Shown: positions 8,208 to 17,000 of the stretch, in pieces
Position numbering within the stretch: position 1 is the first letter of the stretch
How the letters are laid out: each line of letters opens with the position of its first letter
Source: Arthrobacter sp.
Lineage (GTDB): Bacteria > Actinomycetota > Actinomycetes > Actinomycetales > Micrococcaceae
Reading direction: 5' to 3'
Length of the DNA: 64,000 nt
Assembly: GCA_031277795.1 (NCBI GenBank)
Contig: JAITLQ010000007.1
Span: forward strand, 267,659-331,658
The notes under the pieces: model-generated
Databases searched by the model: none
What the model saw: only the letters and a program-made list of their open reading frames with translations
Told to the model about the DNA's origin: nothing
Program-made: the position numbers and the translations under genes

Positions 8208-9506
8208 GTGGCCGTGTCCGATCTTCCCCCGCTCGACGACACCGAGGCCGCACGCCTGCGCGCCGACTTCCCCATCCTCGAGACGCGGATCGGGGACGCC
8301 CAGCTCGTCTATCTCGATTCCGGCGCCACCTCGCAGAAGCCGGAATGCGTCTGGGAAGCGGAGCAGCACTTCTACGAGACCGCCAACGCGGCGGTGCACC
8401 GCGGCGCCCACACGCTGGCCGTGGAGGCCACCGATCGCTTCGAGGACGCCCGCGCGGCCGTGGCCGGCTTCGTGGGGGCCGGGGAGCGCGAGATCGTGTG
8501 GACGGCCAACGCGACCGAGGCCCTCAACCTCATCGCCTACTCCTTCTCCAACGCCTCGCTCGGCGCCGGCGGCCCGGAGGCGCAGCCCTTCCGGCTGGGC
8601 CCGGGCGACGAGATCGTCGCGACCGGCATGGAGCACCACGCCAACCTCATCCCGTGGCAGGAGCTGGCGGCCCGCACGGGCGCCAGCTTCCGCTGGATCC
8701 CCCTCACACCGGACGCCCGCCTCGACCTCGAGGCCGCGGCGGACATCGTCAACGCCAAGACCCGCATCCTCGCGTTCACGCACGTCTCGAACGTGCTCGG
8801 CACGGTCAACGACCCGGCCCCGCTCGTGGCGATGGCCAAGGCCGTGGGTGCCTTCACGGTGCTCGACGCCTGCCAGTCGGCGCCGCACCTGCCGCTGAAC
8901 CTGCGTGCGCTCGACGTCGACTTTGCCGCCTTCTCCGGCCACAAGATGCTCGGCCCCACGGGCATCGGCGCCCTCTACGGCCGCGCCGAGCTGCTCGACG
9001 CCATGCCGCCCTTCCTGTTTGGCGGCTCCATGATCACCACGGTGTCCATGGAGAAGGCCGAGTACCTCCCGGCCCCGCAGCGCTTCGAGGCCGGCACGCA
9101 GAAGATCGCGCAGGCCGTCGGCCTCGCCGCCGCGGTCGGCTACCTCTCCGAGGTGGGCATGGACCGCGTGCGGGCGTGGGAGGAGCTGCTCGGTGAGCGC
9201 ATGCTCACGGGGCTCTCCGACATCCCCGGCGTGCGCCTCCTCGGCCCCGCCGCGGATTCCGGCGTGCAGCGCACCGGCACGGTGCCGTTCGCCGTGGAAG
9301 GCGTGCACCCGCACGACGTGGGCCAGTTCCTCGACTCCCGCGGCGTCGCGGTGCGCGTTGGCCACCATTGCGCCGAGCCGCTGCACCGCTTCCTTGGCGT
9401 CACGGCCTCGACCCGCGCCTCGGCCTATCTCTACAACACGACCGCCGACGTCGACGCGCTGCTCCAGGCCGTCTCCGACGTCCGCGGCTTCTTTGGGGTG
9501 AAGTGA
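8208..9506 (+). CDS. sufS: Cysteine desulfurase, SufS type
   Basis: A PLP enzyme that takes sulfur from cysteine for Fe-S cluster assembly. The 432-residue protein shows the class V aminotransferase features: the GMEHHANLIPWQ histidine region, the PLP lysine K246 in SGHKMLGPTGIG, and the catalytic cysteine C388 in GHHCAEPLHRFLG. The latter is the short, group II (SufS) arrangement. The GTG start at 8208 is preceded by AAAGGA; a GTG two codons later is an alternative. The stop overlaps the sufU ATG by one base. No other suf genes are nearby, so this is a two-gene sulfur-transfer unit apart from the scaffold genes, or the suf operon lies elsewhere. Confidence 0.95.
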   Translation: MAVSDLPPLDDTEAARLRADFPILETRIGDAQLVYLDSGATSQKPECVWEAEQHFYETANAAVHRGAHTLAVEATDRFEDARAAVAGFVGAGEREIVWTANATEALNLIAYSFSNASLGAGGPEAQPFRLGPGDEIVATGMEHHANLIPWQELAARTGASFRWIPLTPDARLDLEAAADIVNAKTRILAFTHVSNVLGTVNDPAPLVAMAKAVGAFTVLDACQSAPHLPLNLRALDVDFAAFSGHKMLGPTGIGALYGRAELLDAMPPFLFGGSMITTVSMEKAEYLPAPQRFEAGTQKIAQAVGLAAAVGYLSEVGMDRVRAWEELLGERMLTGLSDIPGVRLLGPAADSGVQRTGTVPFAVEGVHPHDVGQFLDSRGVAVRVGHHCAEPLHRFLGVTASTRASAYLYNTTADVDALLQAVSDVRGFFGVK

Positions 9507-9967
9507 TGAATCCGCTCGAACAGCTCTACCAGGAGATCATCCTGGATCACTCCAAGCGCCGCGTCGGCGCCGCGAGCCTCGAGGGCGAGCCGGGCGCGGG
9601 CGAGGGGCAGTCGCACCAGCACAACCCGCTGTGCGGCGACGACATCACCCTGCGCGCCCGCGTCTCCGCCGACGGCGTGATCGAGTCCCTCGCCTGGCAG
9701 GGGGACGGCTGCTCCATCTCCATGGCCTCCGCCTCCGTGCTCGCCGAGGGCCTGCGCGGGCACGCCGTGAGCGAGTTTGCCGAGGCGAACGAGACCTTTC
9801 ACGAGCTCATGCGCTCCCGCGGCAAGCTGGCCGCCGACGAGGAGCTCGAGGAGCGCCTCGGTGACGCGGCGGCCTTCGCCGGCGTCTCCAAGTTCCCGGC
9901 CCGCGTGAAGTGCGCGCTCCTGAGCTGGGAGGCGGCCAAGGACGCCATCGCGCGCGCCTCGGCCTGA
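9506..9967 (+). CDS. sufU: SufU, zinc-dependent sulfurtransferase partner of SufS
   Basis: SufU accepts persulfide sulfur from SufS. The 153-residue protein has the three cysteine positions of the family (NPLCGDD, GDGCSIS, RVKCALL) and the 18-21 residue insertion relative to IscU that marks SufU. The ATG at 9506 overlaps the sufS stop (TGATG), so the pair is translationally coupled. An upstream extension of the frame within sufS is not part of the gene. Confidence 0.94.
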   Translation: MNPLEQLYQEIILDHSKRRVGAASLEGEPGAGEGQSHQHNPLCGDDITLRARVSADGVIESLAWQGDGCSISMASASVLAEGLRGHAVSEFAEANETFHELMRSRGKLAADEELEERLGDAAAFAGVSKFPARVKCALLSWEAAKDAIARASA

Positions 9968-10089
9968 GCCGCCCTCCGGGTGTGCGCCGGCCTCCGGCCG
10001 CTGGCCGCCCGCCGGCCGGTCGCCGGCCTCCCTCATGCCGCCCGTCGGCCGGGCGCCGGGGAGCGGACCGGCGCCGCGGCGCCCTTCCT

Positions 10090-10144
10090 GCACGACGACG
10101 CGGGCCCACCTTTCGTGGCGAAAGGTGGGCCCGCGTCGTCGTGC
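10090..10144. terminator. Perfect 26-bp palindrome between convergent genes
   Basis: Arms 10090-10115 and 10119-10144 are perfectly complementary with a 3-nt TGG loop. The inner part is CCTTTCG-NNN-CGAAAGG and the ends are GCACGACGACGCGG. It lies between sufU (plus) and an alcohol dehydrogenase (minus), so it is positioned as a bidirectional terminator despite having no T-run. The same scaffold recurs at 37167-37217, also between convergent genes. Confidence 0.75.
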
Positions 10145-10175
10145 GTTTCAAGGCCGGCGTGCCCGCCAGGCGGGA

Positions 10176-11225
10176 TCAGGCGTGCGGCACCACCACGGCG
10201 CGGCCGGAGAGCTCGCCCGCCTCGAGCTTGCGGTAGGCCTCGAGCGCGTTGTCCATGCTGAAGCGCTCGACGTCGGGGACGATCTGGCCGTTGCGGTACA
10301 TCGCCGCGACGTCGTAGAGGTCGGAGACCGAGCCCCAGTAGGTGCTGTTCAGCGTCGACTCGTACGGCGTGCCGAAGAAGTTCCACTCCACCGTGCCGTT
10401 GGCGATGCCGACGATGACGATGCGCGAGCCGATCGCTGCGGCCCCCTTGGCCAGGTTCACGGTCGGTGCGACGCCCACGAAGTCGAACGCGGCGTCGACG
10501 CCGCGCCCGCCCGTGAGGGCGCGGATCGCCTCGAGCTGGCCCTCGCCACCCGGGACGGTGATGGCGCCGTTGGCCTCCGCGCGGGCCATCGCGTCCGGCT
10601 TGGTGTCGGTGGCGATGATCGTGGCGCCCGTGAGGGCCTTGAGGATCTGCACGGCGATCTGGCCGAGGCCGCCCAGCCCCACGACGAGCGCGAACTTGCC
10701 GCCGCCGGCCAGGTTCGGCAGGGCCTGCTTGATGGCGTGGTACGGCGTGAGCGCGGCGTCGGAGAGCGGGGCGGCGTCGATCGGATCGGCGTCGCCGAGG
10801 GGGACAAGGTGGTTGGCCGGAACCACGACGTACTCGGCCATGCCGCCGTCGCGGCCCAGGCCCACGGCGAGGGCCGGGTTGGTGGCCGCGTTCTCGCAGT
10901 ACGTGTCGAGACCCTGGGCGCACATGCGGCAGTGGCCGCAGCCCGTGGGGCCGTAGACGAGGTGGGCCGAGCCGATCTCGAGGCCCGTGACGCCCGGGCC
11001 GAGCTGCTCGACCCAGCCGGAGACCTCGTGGCCCAGGACGAAGCTGGGCTGCACGCTGCCGGGGGTCTCGGCCGAGAATTCGCTGTAGACGGCGACGTCG
11101 GAGTGGCAGGCACCGGAGCCGGCCACCTTCAGGAGCACCTCGCCGGGACCGGGGGTGGGGGTGGGGACCTCGGTCAGGACGGGGAAGGTGTTGAAGTTTT
11201 CGAAGACGACGGCGCGCACGGCCAT
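10176..11225 (-). CDS. Zinc-dependent alcohol dehydrogenase (MDR family)
   Basis: Likely oxidises or reduces an alcohol/aldehyde pair with NAD(P). The roughly 349-residue protein has the catalytic zinc region GACHSDVAV, then GHEVSGWVEQLG, the structural zinc cluster CGHCRMCAQGLDTYC, and a Rossmann motif VVGLGGLGQIA. ATG at 11225 is preceded by a perfect AGGAGG, but with only 1-nt spacing. GTG two codons downstream (11219) would have ideal 7-nt spacing and may be the real start. A 20-bp inverted repeat lies 80-100 nt upstream. The substrate cannot be told from sequence. Confidence 0.9.
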   Translation of the reverse strand: MAVRAVVFENFNTFPVLTEVPTPTPGPGEVLLKVAGSGACHSDVAVYSEFSAETPGSVQPSFVLGHEVSGWVEQLGPGVTGLEIGSAHLVYGPTGCGHCRMCAQGLDTYCENAATNPALAVGLGRDGGMAEYVVVPANHLVPLGDADPIDAAPLSDAALTPYHAIKQALPNLAGGGKFALVVGLGGLGQIAVQILKALTGATIIATDTKPDAMARAEANGAITVPGGEGQLEAIRALTGGRGVDAAFDFVGVAPTVNLAKGAAAIGSRIVIVGIANGTVEWNFFGTPYESTLNSTYWGSVSDLYDVAAMYRNGQIVPDVERFSMDNALEAYRKLEAGELSGRAVVVPHA

Positions 11226-11305
11226 TCCTCCTACGGCGGCAAAGGGTCGGTCAGGCGTGATGTGCCTGGCCCTGAACCTCTTCAGGGTAGGCCCGTCCGG
11301 CCCGG

Positions 11306-11325
11306 TATGCAACATGTGTTGTATA
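11306..11325. promoter_or_regulatory. Operator-like inverted repeat upstream of alcohol dehydrogenase
   Basis: TATGCAACA-TG-TGTTGTATA: 9-bp arms with one mismatch around a 2-bp centre, about 80 nt upstream of the minus-strand alcohol dehydrogenase. Its AT-rich composition stands out in this genome. The form suits a dimeric repressor of GntR or TetR type (inference). Confidence 0.5.
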
Positions 11326-11351
11326 TCCGGGGTGTGGCCGGGGGAACGGGT

Positions 11352-11378
11352 GCCGGGGTGCGGGAGGCTAGCCCCGGC
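11352..11378 (-). terminator. Possible terminator at the nhaA end
   Basis: GCCGGGG (11352-11358) pairs with CCCCGGC (11372-11378) across the nhaA stop codon. The stem is GC-rich with a long loop and no T-run. Confidence 0.3.
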
Positions 11379-12699
11379 TGGCCTCGGCGCCCGCGGCGCT
11401 CAGCGCCTGCGCCTTGTAGCGGCGGTTGGCCGGGGCCAGCCACGCCGCGGCGATGAGCGCGGCGAGCACGGAGGCCACGAGGATCGCGATCTTCGCGTGG
11501 TCGTTGTGCGCGCTGGCCTCCCCGTAGCTAAGCTCGGCCACGAGCAGGGCCACCGTGAAGCCGATGCCGCCCAGGATGCCCACGCCCAGCAGCTCGCCCC
11601 ACTTGATGCGCGGATCGAGCTCGGCGAACGGCGTGCGCGTCACGAGCCAGGTGGCGGCCAGGATGCCGAGCGGCTTGCCGAGGACCAGCCCGGCCACGAT
11701 GCCCCAAACCACGGGGTCCCCGGCGGCCGACTTGAAGCCCTCGAGGCCGCCCAGCGCCACGCCGGCCGAGAAGAACGCGAACAGCGGGACGCAGAAGCCG
11801 GCCGAAACGGGGCCGATGCGGTGATCGAGGGTCTGCGCGAGGGCGTCGCCCTGCTCGCCGCGTCGGCGCTTGGCCGGCACGAGGAAGCCGAGCACGACGC
11901 CGGCGATCGTCGCGTGGATGCCCGACTCGTAGACGCACACCCAGGTGATGAAGCCGAGCGGGAGCAGGATGAGCCACGGCGCCCAGCGGTGGGCGCGGAA
12001 GAAGTCGGGGGCCAGCTGCACCAGGAGCCCGAAGGCGGCCGCCGGCACGAGGGCCAGGAGCAGCCACAACGGCGCGAGGTCGTTGGCGTAGAAGATGGCG
12101 ATGATCACGATCGCGATGAGGTCATCCACCACGGCGAGCGTGAGCAGGAAGAGGCGCAGCGGGCTCGGCAACCACTTGCCGACCACCGCGAGGATCGCCA
12201 CGGCGAAGGCGATGTCGGTGGCCGTGGGGATGGCCCAGCCGCGCAGGGTGTCCGCGTGGGCGCCGGCGTTGATCGCCACGAAGATGAGGGCGGGCACGGC
12301 GACGCCGCCGAAGGCCGCCGCGACGGGGGTGAGGGCCTTGCGCGGGCTGCGCAGCTCGCCCACGACGATCTCCTCCTTGAGCTCCACGCCCACGATGAAG
12401 AAGAACACGGCGAGCAGGCCGTCGGCGGCCCAATGGCCAAGCGAGAGGTCGATCGTGGTGAAGCCGAGCGGGAGCGCCAGGTGCAGATCGCGCAGGTCGA
12501 AGTAGGCAGCCGCGGCCGGCGTGTTGGCCCACACGATCGCGATGACGGCGCCCAGGATCAGGAGCAGGCCGCCGGAGGACTCGGAGCGAAGGAAGGAACC
12601 GAGGCGGTGGGCCAGGCCCGTACGACCGGGGTGGGGATCGGGTCGCGGGTCGAGGCGGGCGACGTCGTCGTAGGGGTGGTGCGGCGAGCTGTGGGTCAT
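11368..12699 (-). CDS. nhaA: Na+/H+ antiporter NhaA
   Basis: Exports sodium in exchange for protons across the cytoplasmic membrane. The 443 residues form about 12 transmembrane segments and include the NhaA signature with paired aspartates (LAVVDDLIAIVIIAIFY) used for ion translocation, plus the FAVAILAVVG segment. The N-terminal cytoplasmic region is His/Pro/Asp-rich. The ATG at 12699 follows AGGAGG with 7-nt spacing. It appears monocistronic, with an intergenic spacer on each side. Confidence 0.95.
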   Translation of the reverse strand: MTHSSPHHPYDDVARLDPRPDPHPGRTGLAHRLGSFLRSESSGGLLLILGAVIAIVWANTPAAAAYFDLRDLHLALPLGFTTIDLSLGHWAADGLLAVFFFIVGVELKEEIVVGELRSPRKALTPVAAAFGGVAVPALIFVAINAGAHADTLRGWAIPTATDIAFAVAILAVVGKWLPSPLRLFLLTLAVVDDLIAIVIIAIFYANDLAPLWLLLALVPAAAFGLLVQLAPDFFRAHRWAPWLILLPLGFITWVCVYESGIHATIAGVVLGFLVPAKRRRGEQGDALAQTLDHRIGPVSAGFCVPLFAFFSAGVALGGLEGFKSAAGDPVVWGIVAGLVLGKPLGILAATWLVTRTPFAELDPRIKWGELLGVGILGGIGFTVALLVAELSYGEASAHNDHAKIAILVASVLAALIAAAWLAPANRRYKAQALSAAGAEASRG

Positions 12700-12771
12700 G
12701 CGGCGGCCTCCTTCAAGGCACGACGGGGCTGGGACTCGCAGACCAGACTTCCCTGCACACCTGGAACCACT

Positions 12772-13206
12772 CTAGCGCTCCGGCGTCCCCGCCGCTCCCG
12801 GCGTCCCCGCCGTTCCCGGCGTTCCCGCGATTGCTGCGGCGGAGCGGCGGCGGAGGGCGAGCCAGGCGGCGGCCCCCAGTGCCGCCCCGAGCGTGTTGGC
12901 CAGCAGGTCCCGCGGATCGGCCACGCGGTCCGGGAGGAACACTCCCTGGAAGCACTCGATGAAGCTCGTGCAGACGGCCCCGGCCACCACGGAGGCGCCC
13001 CACGATCCCAGCCACGAGGCGGCCACGGCGCCGACCGGCACGAAGAGGGCGATGTTGGCGCAGAACTCCAGCACGGCGACGTCGAGCCATCCGGGCAGGC
13101 CGGCCGCGTGCCAGCCGGCGAGCAGGTCCTCGAGACCGCCGGGACGGTTCGGATCCCCGGGTTGCGGCCCCAGCGTCAGCAGCCCCACGAGGACGGCGAC
13201 GATCAC
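12772..13206 (-). CDS. VanZ-like membrane protein
   Basis: A small VanZ-family protein; family members include the teicoplanin-resistance VanZ, but most are uncharacterised. Visible features are an N-terminal helix, EFCANIALFVPVG, a SFIECFQGVFLPDRVADPRD block and a final helix with NTLGAALG, all in the family order. The C-terminus is a low-complexity GTPGTAGTPGAAGTPER tail encoded by imperfect 12-bp repeats. GTG at 13206 is the only clear in-frame start before the first helix; it lacks a good Shine-Dalgarno, and the frame is open further upstream, so the start is uncertain. Confidence 0.72.
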   Translation of the reverse strand: MIVAVLVGLLTLGPQPGDPNRPGGLEDLLAGWHAAGLPGWLDVAVLEFCANIALFVPVGAVAASWLGSWGASVVAGAVCTSFIECFQGVFLPDRVADPRDLLANTLGAALGAAAWLALRRRSAAAIAGTPGTAGTPGAAGTPER

Positions 13207-13271
13207 CGTGGCGAGGACCCGCGCGGTGGTGACCGCCGCGCCGTCGTGCGTTGTCCGCCCCGCAACGGGGA

Positions 13272-13311
13272 GTGCCCCGGGACCCCGCCCGTGGGCGGGG
13301 TCCCGGGGCAC
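13272..13311 (-). terminator. Terminator between DUF2505 gene and VanZ-like gene
   Basis: A 19-bp perfect inverted repeat GTGCCCCGGGACCCCGCCC with its complement separated by 2 nt, 20 nt beyond the DUF2505 stop. It has no T-run but is very stable. Confidence 0.65.
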
Positions 13312-13331
13312 GCCGGCGCGGCCTGGCTGGC

Positions 13332-13814
13332 TCAGGCGGCCTCGATGGCCTGGCAACGCACGGCGAGGAGGCGATCGAGGAACGGCTCGGCCGCCTTGGA
13401 GATCTTGCCGCCCAGGAACGGGACGGAGGAGGAGACCTCGCCCTCGAGGGTCAGAACGGAGCCGGTGCCCTCGGCGCTCAGGGTCTCGGAGCCGGAGACC
13501 TTGACGGGGGCGCCCTTGACGGACGCGGAGATCGTGGAGGTGCGGGCGCCGTCGGCGGCGGCCGGGCCCCAGGTCTCCTCGAGCGTGACGGCTACGCCGT
13601 TGCTCATGAGCTTGGCGACGATCTCGGGCAGGCGGTCGGAGGGCAGCGTGAAGACGGTGACCGTGGTGGTGGCCTCGCCCTGGGTGGTGACCTCGTGGGA
13701 CTCGAGGCCGCCGCCGACGCGGTCGGCCACGGCCTGTGCGTTCTCCCGGGAGACGAGGGCGGCGAAGGCCGCCTCGGGGGAGGCTGCAAGCGAACGGGAC
13801 GAGGACAGAGCCAT
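13332..13814 (-). CDS. DUF2505 domain protein
   Basis: A 160-residue protein matching the DUF2505 pattern, a START/polyketide-cyclase-like alpha/beta fold: N-terminal SLAASPEAAFAALVS, a central strand region (VTVFTLPSDRLPEIVAKLM), EETWGP, and a C-terminal helix after FLGGKISKAAEPFL. Such proteins are common in actinobacteria with no assigned function. The ATG at 13814 is preferred over one 12 codons upstream because AAAGG sits at proper distance. The gene is transcribed divergently from mfd. Confidence 0.82.
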   Translation of the reverse strand: MALSSSRSLAASPEAAFAALVSRENAQAVADRVGGGLESHEVTTQGEATTTVTVFTLPSDRLPEIVAKLMSNGVAVTLEETWGPAAADGARTSTISASVKGAPVKVSGSETLSAEGTGSVLTLEGEVSSSVPFLGGKISKAAEPFLDRLLAVRCQAIEAA

Positions 13815-14018
13815 GAGGCACCTTTTCGTGTTGGCGATGAGAAACGGCACGACGCCGGGTGGTGACGTGCGGAGTTCAGCCTACAGAGCGCGGGCTGGGG
13901 GTTGCCTGTGCGCGTCGGGAGGGGGCACTAGACTGGGGTGCCGACCCGGCCGGAACGCTTCCGACCGGGTGTTGGTGTTGCCTGCGCCCGCCCCGACGCT
14001 CCAGAAGAAGGTCTTGCT

Positions 14019-17000
14019 GTGCCGCTGAACGGACTGCGCTCCGCGCTGCTTGCCGATCCCACGTACGCTCGCGTGCGCACCGCCGCCACGCGCGGCCCCG
14101 GCCCCGAGGACGAGCGCGAAATCGCCGCGCCCGAGGGCCTGCGCCCGCCGCTCGTGGCCGACATCGCCGACGGGCTGCTCGAGGGCTTCGCCGCCGGCGG
14201 TGGCACCGGTGCTGCCCCGATCGCGCTGGTCGTGACCCCCACGGGACGCGCCGCGAGCGATCTGGCCGCCAACCTCTCCTCGTACCTGCCCGCCGGTGCG
14301 GTGGAGGAGTTCCCGTCCTGGGAGACCTTGCCGCACGAGCGGCTCTCGCCGCGCTCCGACACCGTGGGGCGGCGCCTGAGCGTGCTGCGGCGCCTGCACG
14401 TGAGGGACGCGGCGCTGCGCGTGGTCGTGGCGCCCGTGCGCGCCGTGCTGCAGCCCGTCGTGGACGGGCTCGGGGCGCTGGAGCCCGTGCGCTTTGCCGT
14501 GGGGGAGGAGCTGGACTTCGAGGGGGCCGTCAGGGCCCTGGCCGACGCCGCCTACGCGCGCGTCGATCTCGTGGCGCACCGCGGCGAGTTTGCCGTGCGC
14601 GGCGGCATCATCGACGTCTTCCCGCCCACGCAGGACCACCCGGTGCGCATCGACTTCTTTGGCGATGAGGTGGATTCCCTCACCTTCTTCTCCGTGGCCG
14701 ACCAGCGCTCGCTGCTGGGCGAGGACGCCTCCCTGCGCGAGCTCACGTGCCCGCCGTGCCGCGAGATGCTGCTGACGGATCACGTCCGCGCCACGGCGCG
14801 CACGCTGGCCGACTCGATGCCCAGCAGCCGCGACATGCTGGAGAAGATTGCGCAGGGCATCGCGGTGGAGGGCATGGAGTCCCTCGCGCCGCTCCTCGTG
14901 GAGAAGCTCGTGCCGGTGGCCTCGCTGATCCCCGCCGGATCGATCATGCTCGTGGTGGATCCGGAGCGCGTCTCCTCGCGCGCCCAGGACCTGCTGGAGA
15001 CCAACCGCGAATTCCTCGAGGCCGCCTGGTCAACCGCCTCCGACGGCGGGGCCGCCCCCGTGGACCTGAGCCAGGCAGGCGCCGCGGAGACCGGCTTCGC
15101 CACCCTGGGACAGACCCGCGCCGACGTCTTCTCCGCCGGGCTGGCCTGGTGGACCCTGACCGCGCTGGGTGCGGACGAGGAGCTGGAGCAGGAGGGCGTG
15201 ACCCAGCGCATCGCCGCGCGCGAACCGCAGGCCTGGAAGGGTGACGTGGGGCAGATGCTCTCCTTCGTGGGCTCCCGCATGGCCGATGACTGGTCCGTGG
15301 TGCTCGTGACCGACGGGCCCGGCCCGGCGCAGCGCCTGGCGGAGCTCTTCCACGAGGCGGGCATCCCGTGCCAGCGCGTTGACTCGGTGGACGGCGCGCT
15401 CACCCCGGGGCTCATCGAGATCACCCAGGCGCCGGCCGGGCACGGCTTCGTCTTCGACGAGCTCAAGCTCGGCTTCCTGACCGAGGCGGACGTCCTGGGC
15501 CGGGCCTCCTCGGCCGCCGCCCGCGGAGGCAAGAAGCTCGCCGCGAGGCGACGCAACGCCGTCGACCCCTTGTCCCTCACCGAGGGCGACTACGTGGTCC
15601 ACGATGCCCACGGCATCGGCAAGTTCGTTGAGCTCGCCTCGCGCAAGGCCGGCGGCGGCTCGCGCGAGTACCTCGTGATCGAGTACGCGTCCTCCAAGCG
15701 CGGCCAGCCGGGCGATCGCCTCTTTGTCCCCACGGATCAGCTGGATCAGATCACGCGCTACGTGGGCGCGGAGACCCCCAGCCTGTCGAAGATGGGCGGC
15801 TCGGACTGGGCGAACACCAAGTCCAAGGCCAAGCGCGCCGTCAAGGAGATCGCGGGCGAGCTGATCCGCCTGTACTCGGCACGCATGGCGAGCCGGGGGC
15901 ATGCCTACGCGGCGGACACCCCGTGGCAGGCCGAGCTCGAGGCGGCCTTCCCGTTCGTGGAGACGCCGGACCAGCTGACCACGATCGACGAGATCAAGGC
16001 GGACATGGAGCGCGAGGTCCCCATGGACCGCCTCGTCTCCGGCGACGTGGGCTTCGGCAAGACCGAGGTCGCCGTGCGCGCCGCATTCAAGGCGGTGCAG
16101 GACGGCAAGCAGGTGGCCGTGCTGGTGCCCACCACGCTGCTGGCGCGCCAGCACTTCGAGACCTTCTCCGAGCGCTACGCCGGCTTCCCCGTGCGCGTGC
16201 GCGCCCTGTCCCGCTTCCAGAGCGCCGCCGAGTCGAAGGACACCGTCGAGGGGCTCAAGAACGGCACGGTGGACGTGGTGATCGGCACGCACCGCCTGCT
16301 CTCCTCAGAGGTGCAGTTCAAGGATCTTGGCCTCGTCATCATCGACGAGGAGCAGCGCTTTGGCGTGGAGCACAAGGAGGCGCTGAAGAAGATGCGCACC
16401 GATGTGGACGTGCTGGCCATGTCGGCGACGCCCATCCCGCGCACGCTGGAGATGTCGCTGACCGGCATCCGCGAGACGTCCACGCTGGCCACCCCGCCGG
16501 AGGAGCGCCATCCCGTGCTCACCTACGTCGGCCCGTACACGGACAAGCAGGTGGGCGCGGCCATCCGGCGCGAGCTCATGCGCGAGGGCCAGGTGTTCTA
16601 TGTGCACAACCGCGTCTCCTCGATCGAGTCGGTGGCCGGGCAGCTGCGCGAGCTGGTCCCGGAGGCCCGCGTGGCCGTGGCGCACGGCAAGATGTCGGAG
16701 ACGCGGCTCGAACAGATCATGGTGGACTTCTGGGAGCGCAAGTTCGACGTGCTCGTCTCCACCACGATCATCGAGACGGGCCTGGACATCGCCAACGCCA
16801 ACACGCTGATCGTGGACCGCGCGGACATGTACGGCCTCTCGCAGCTGCACCAGCTGCGCGGGCGCGTGGGCCGTGGGCGCGAGCGGGCCTACGCGTACTT
16901 TCTCTGGAACGTGGAGAAGCCGCTGGGCGAGGTGGCGCTCGAACGCCTCAAGGCCGTGGCCGCCCACAACGAGCTCGGCTCCGGCTACCAGCTGGCGATG

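Noticed and set aside
11155..14028. A 957-codon plus-strand frame over nhaA, VanZ-like and DUF2505 genes
   Set aside because: Opposite to three recognisable minus-strand genes; the translation is low-complexity Arg/His/Glu/Gly.
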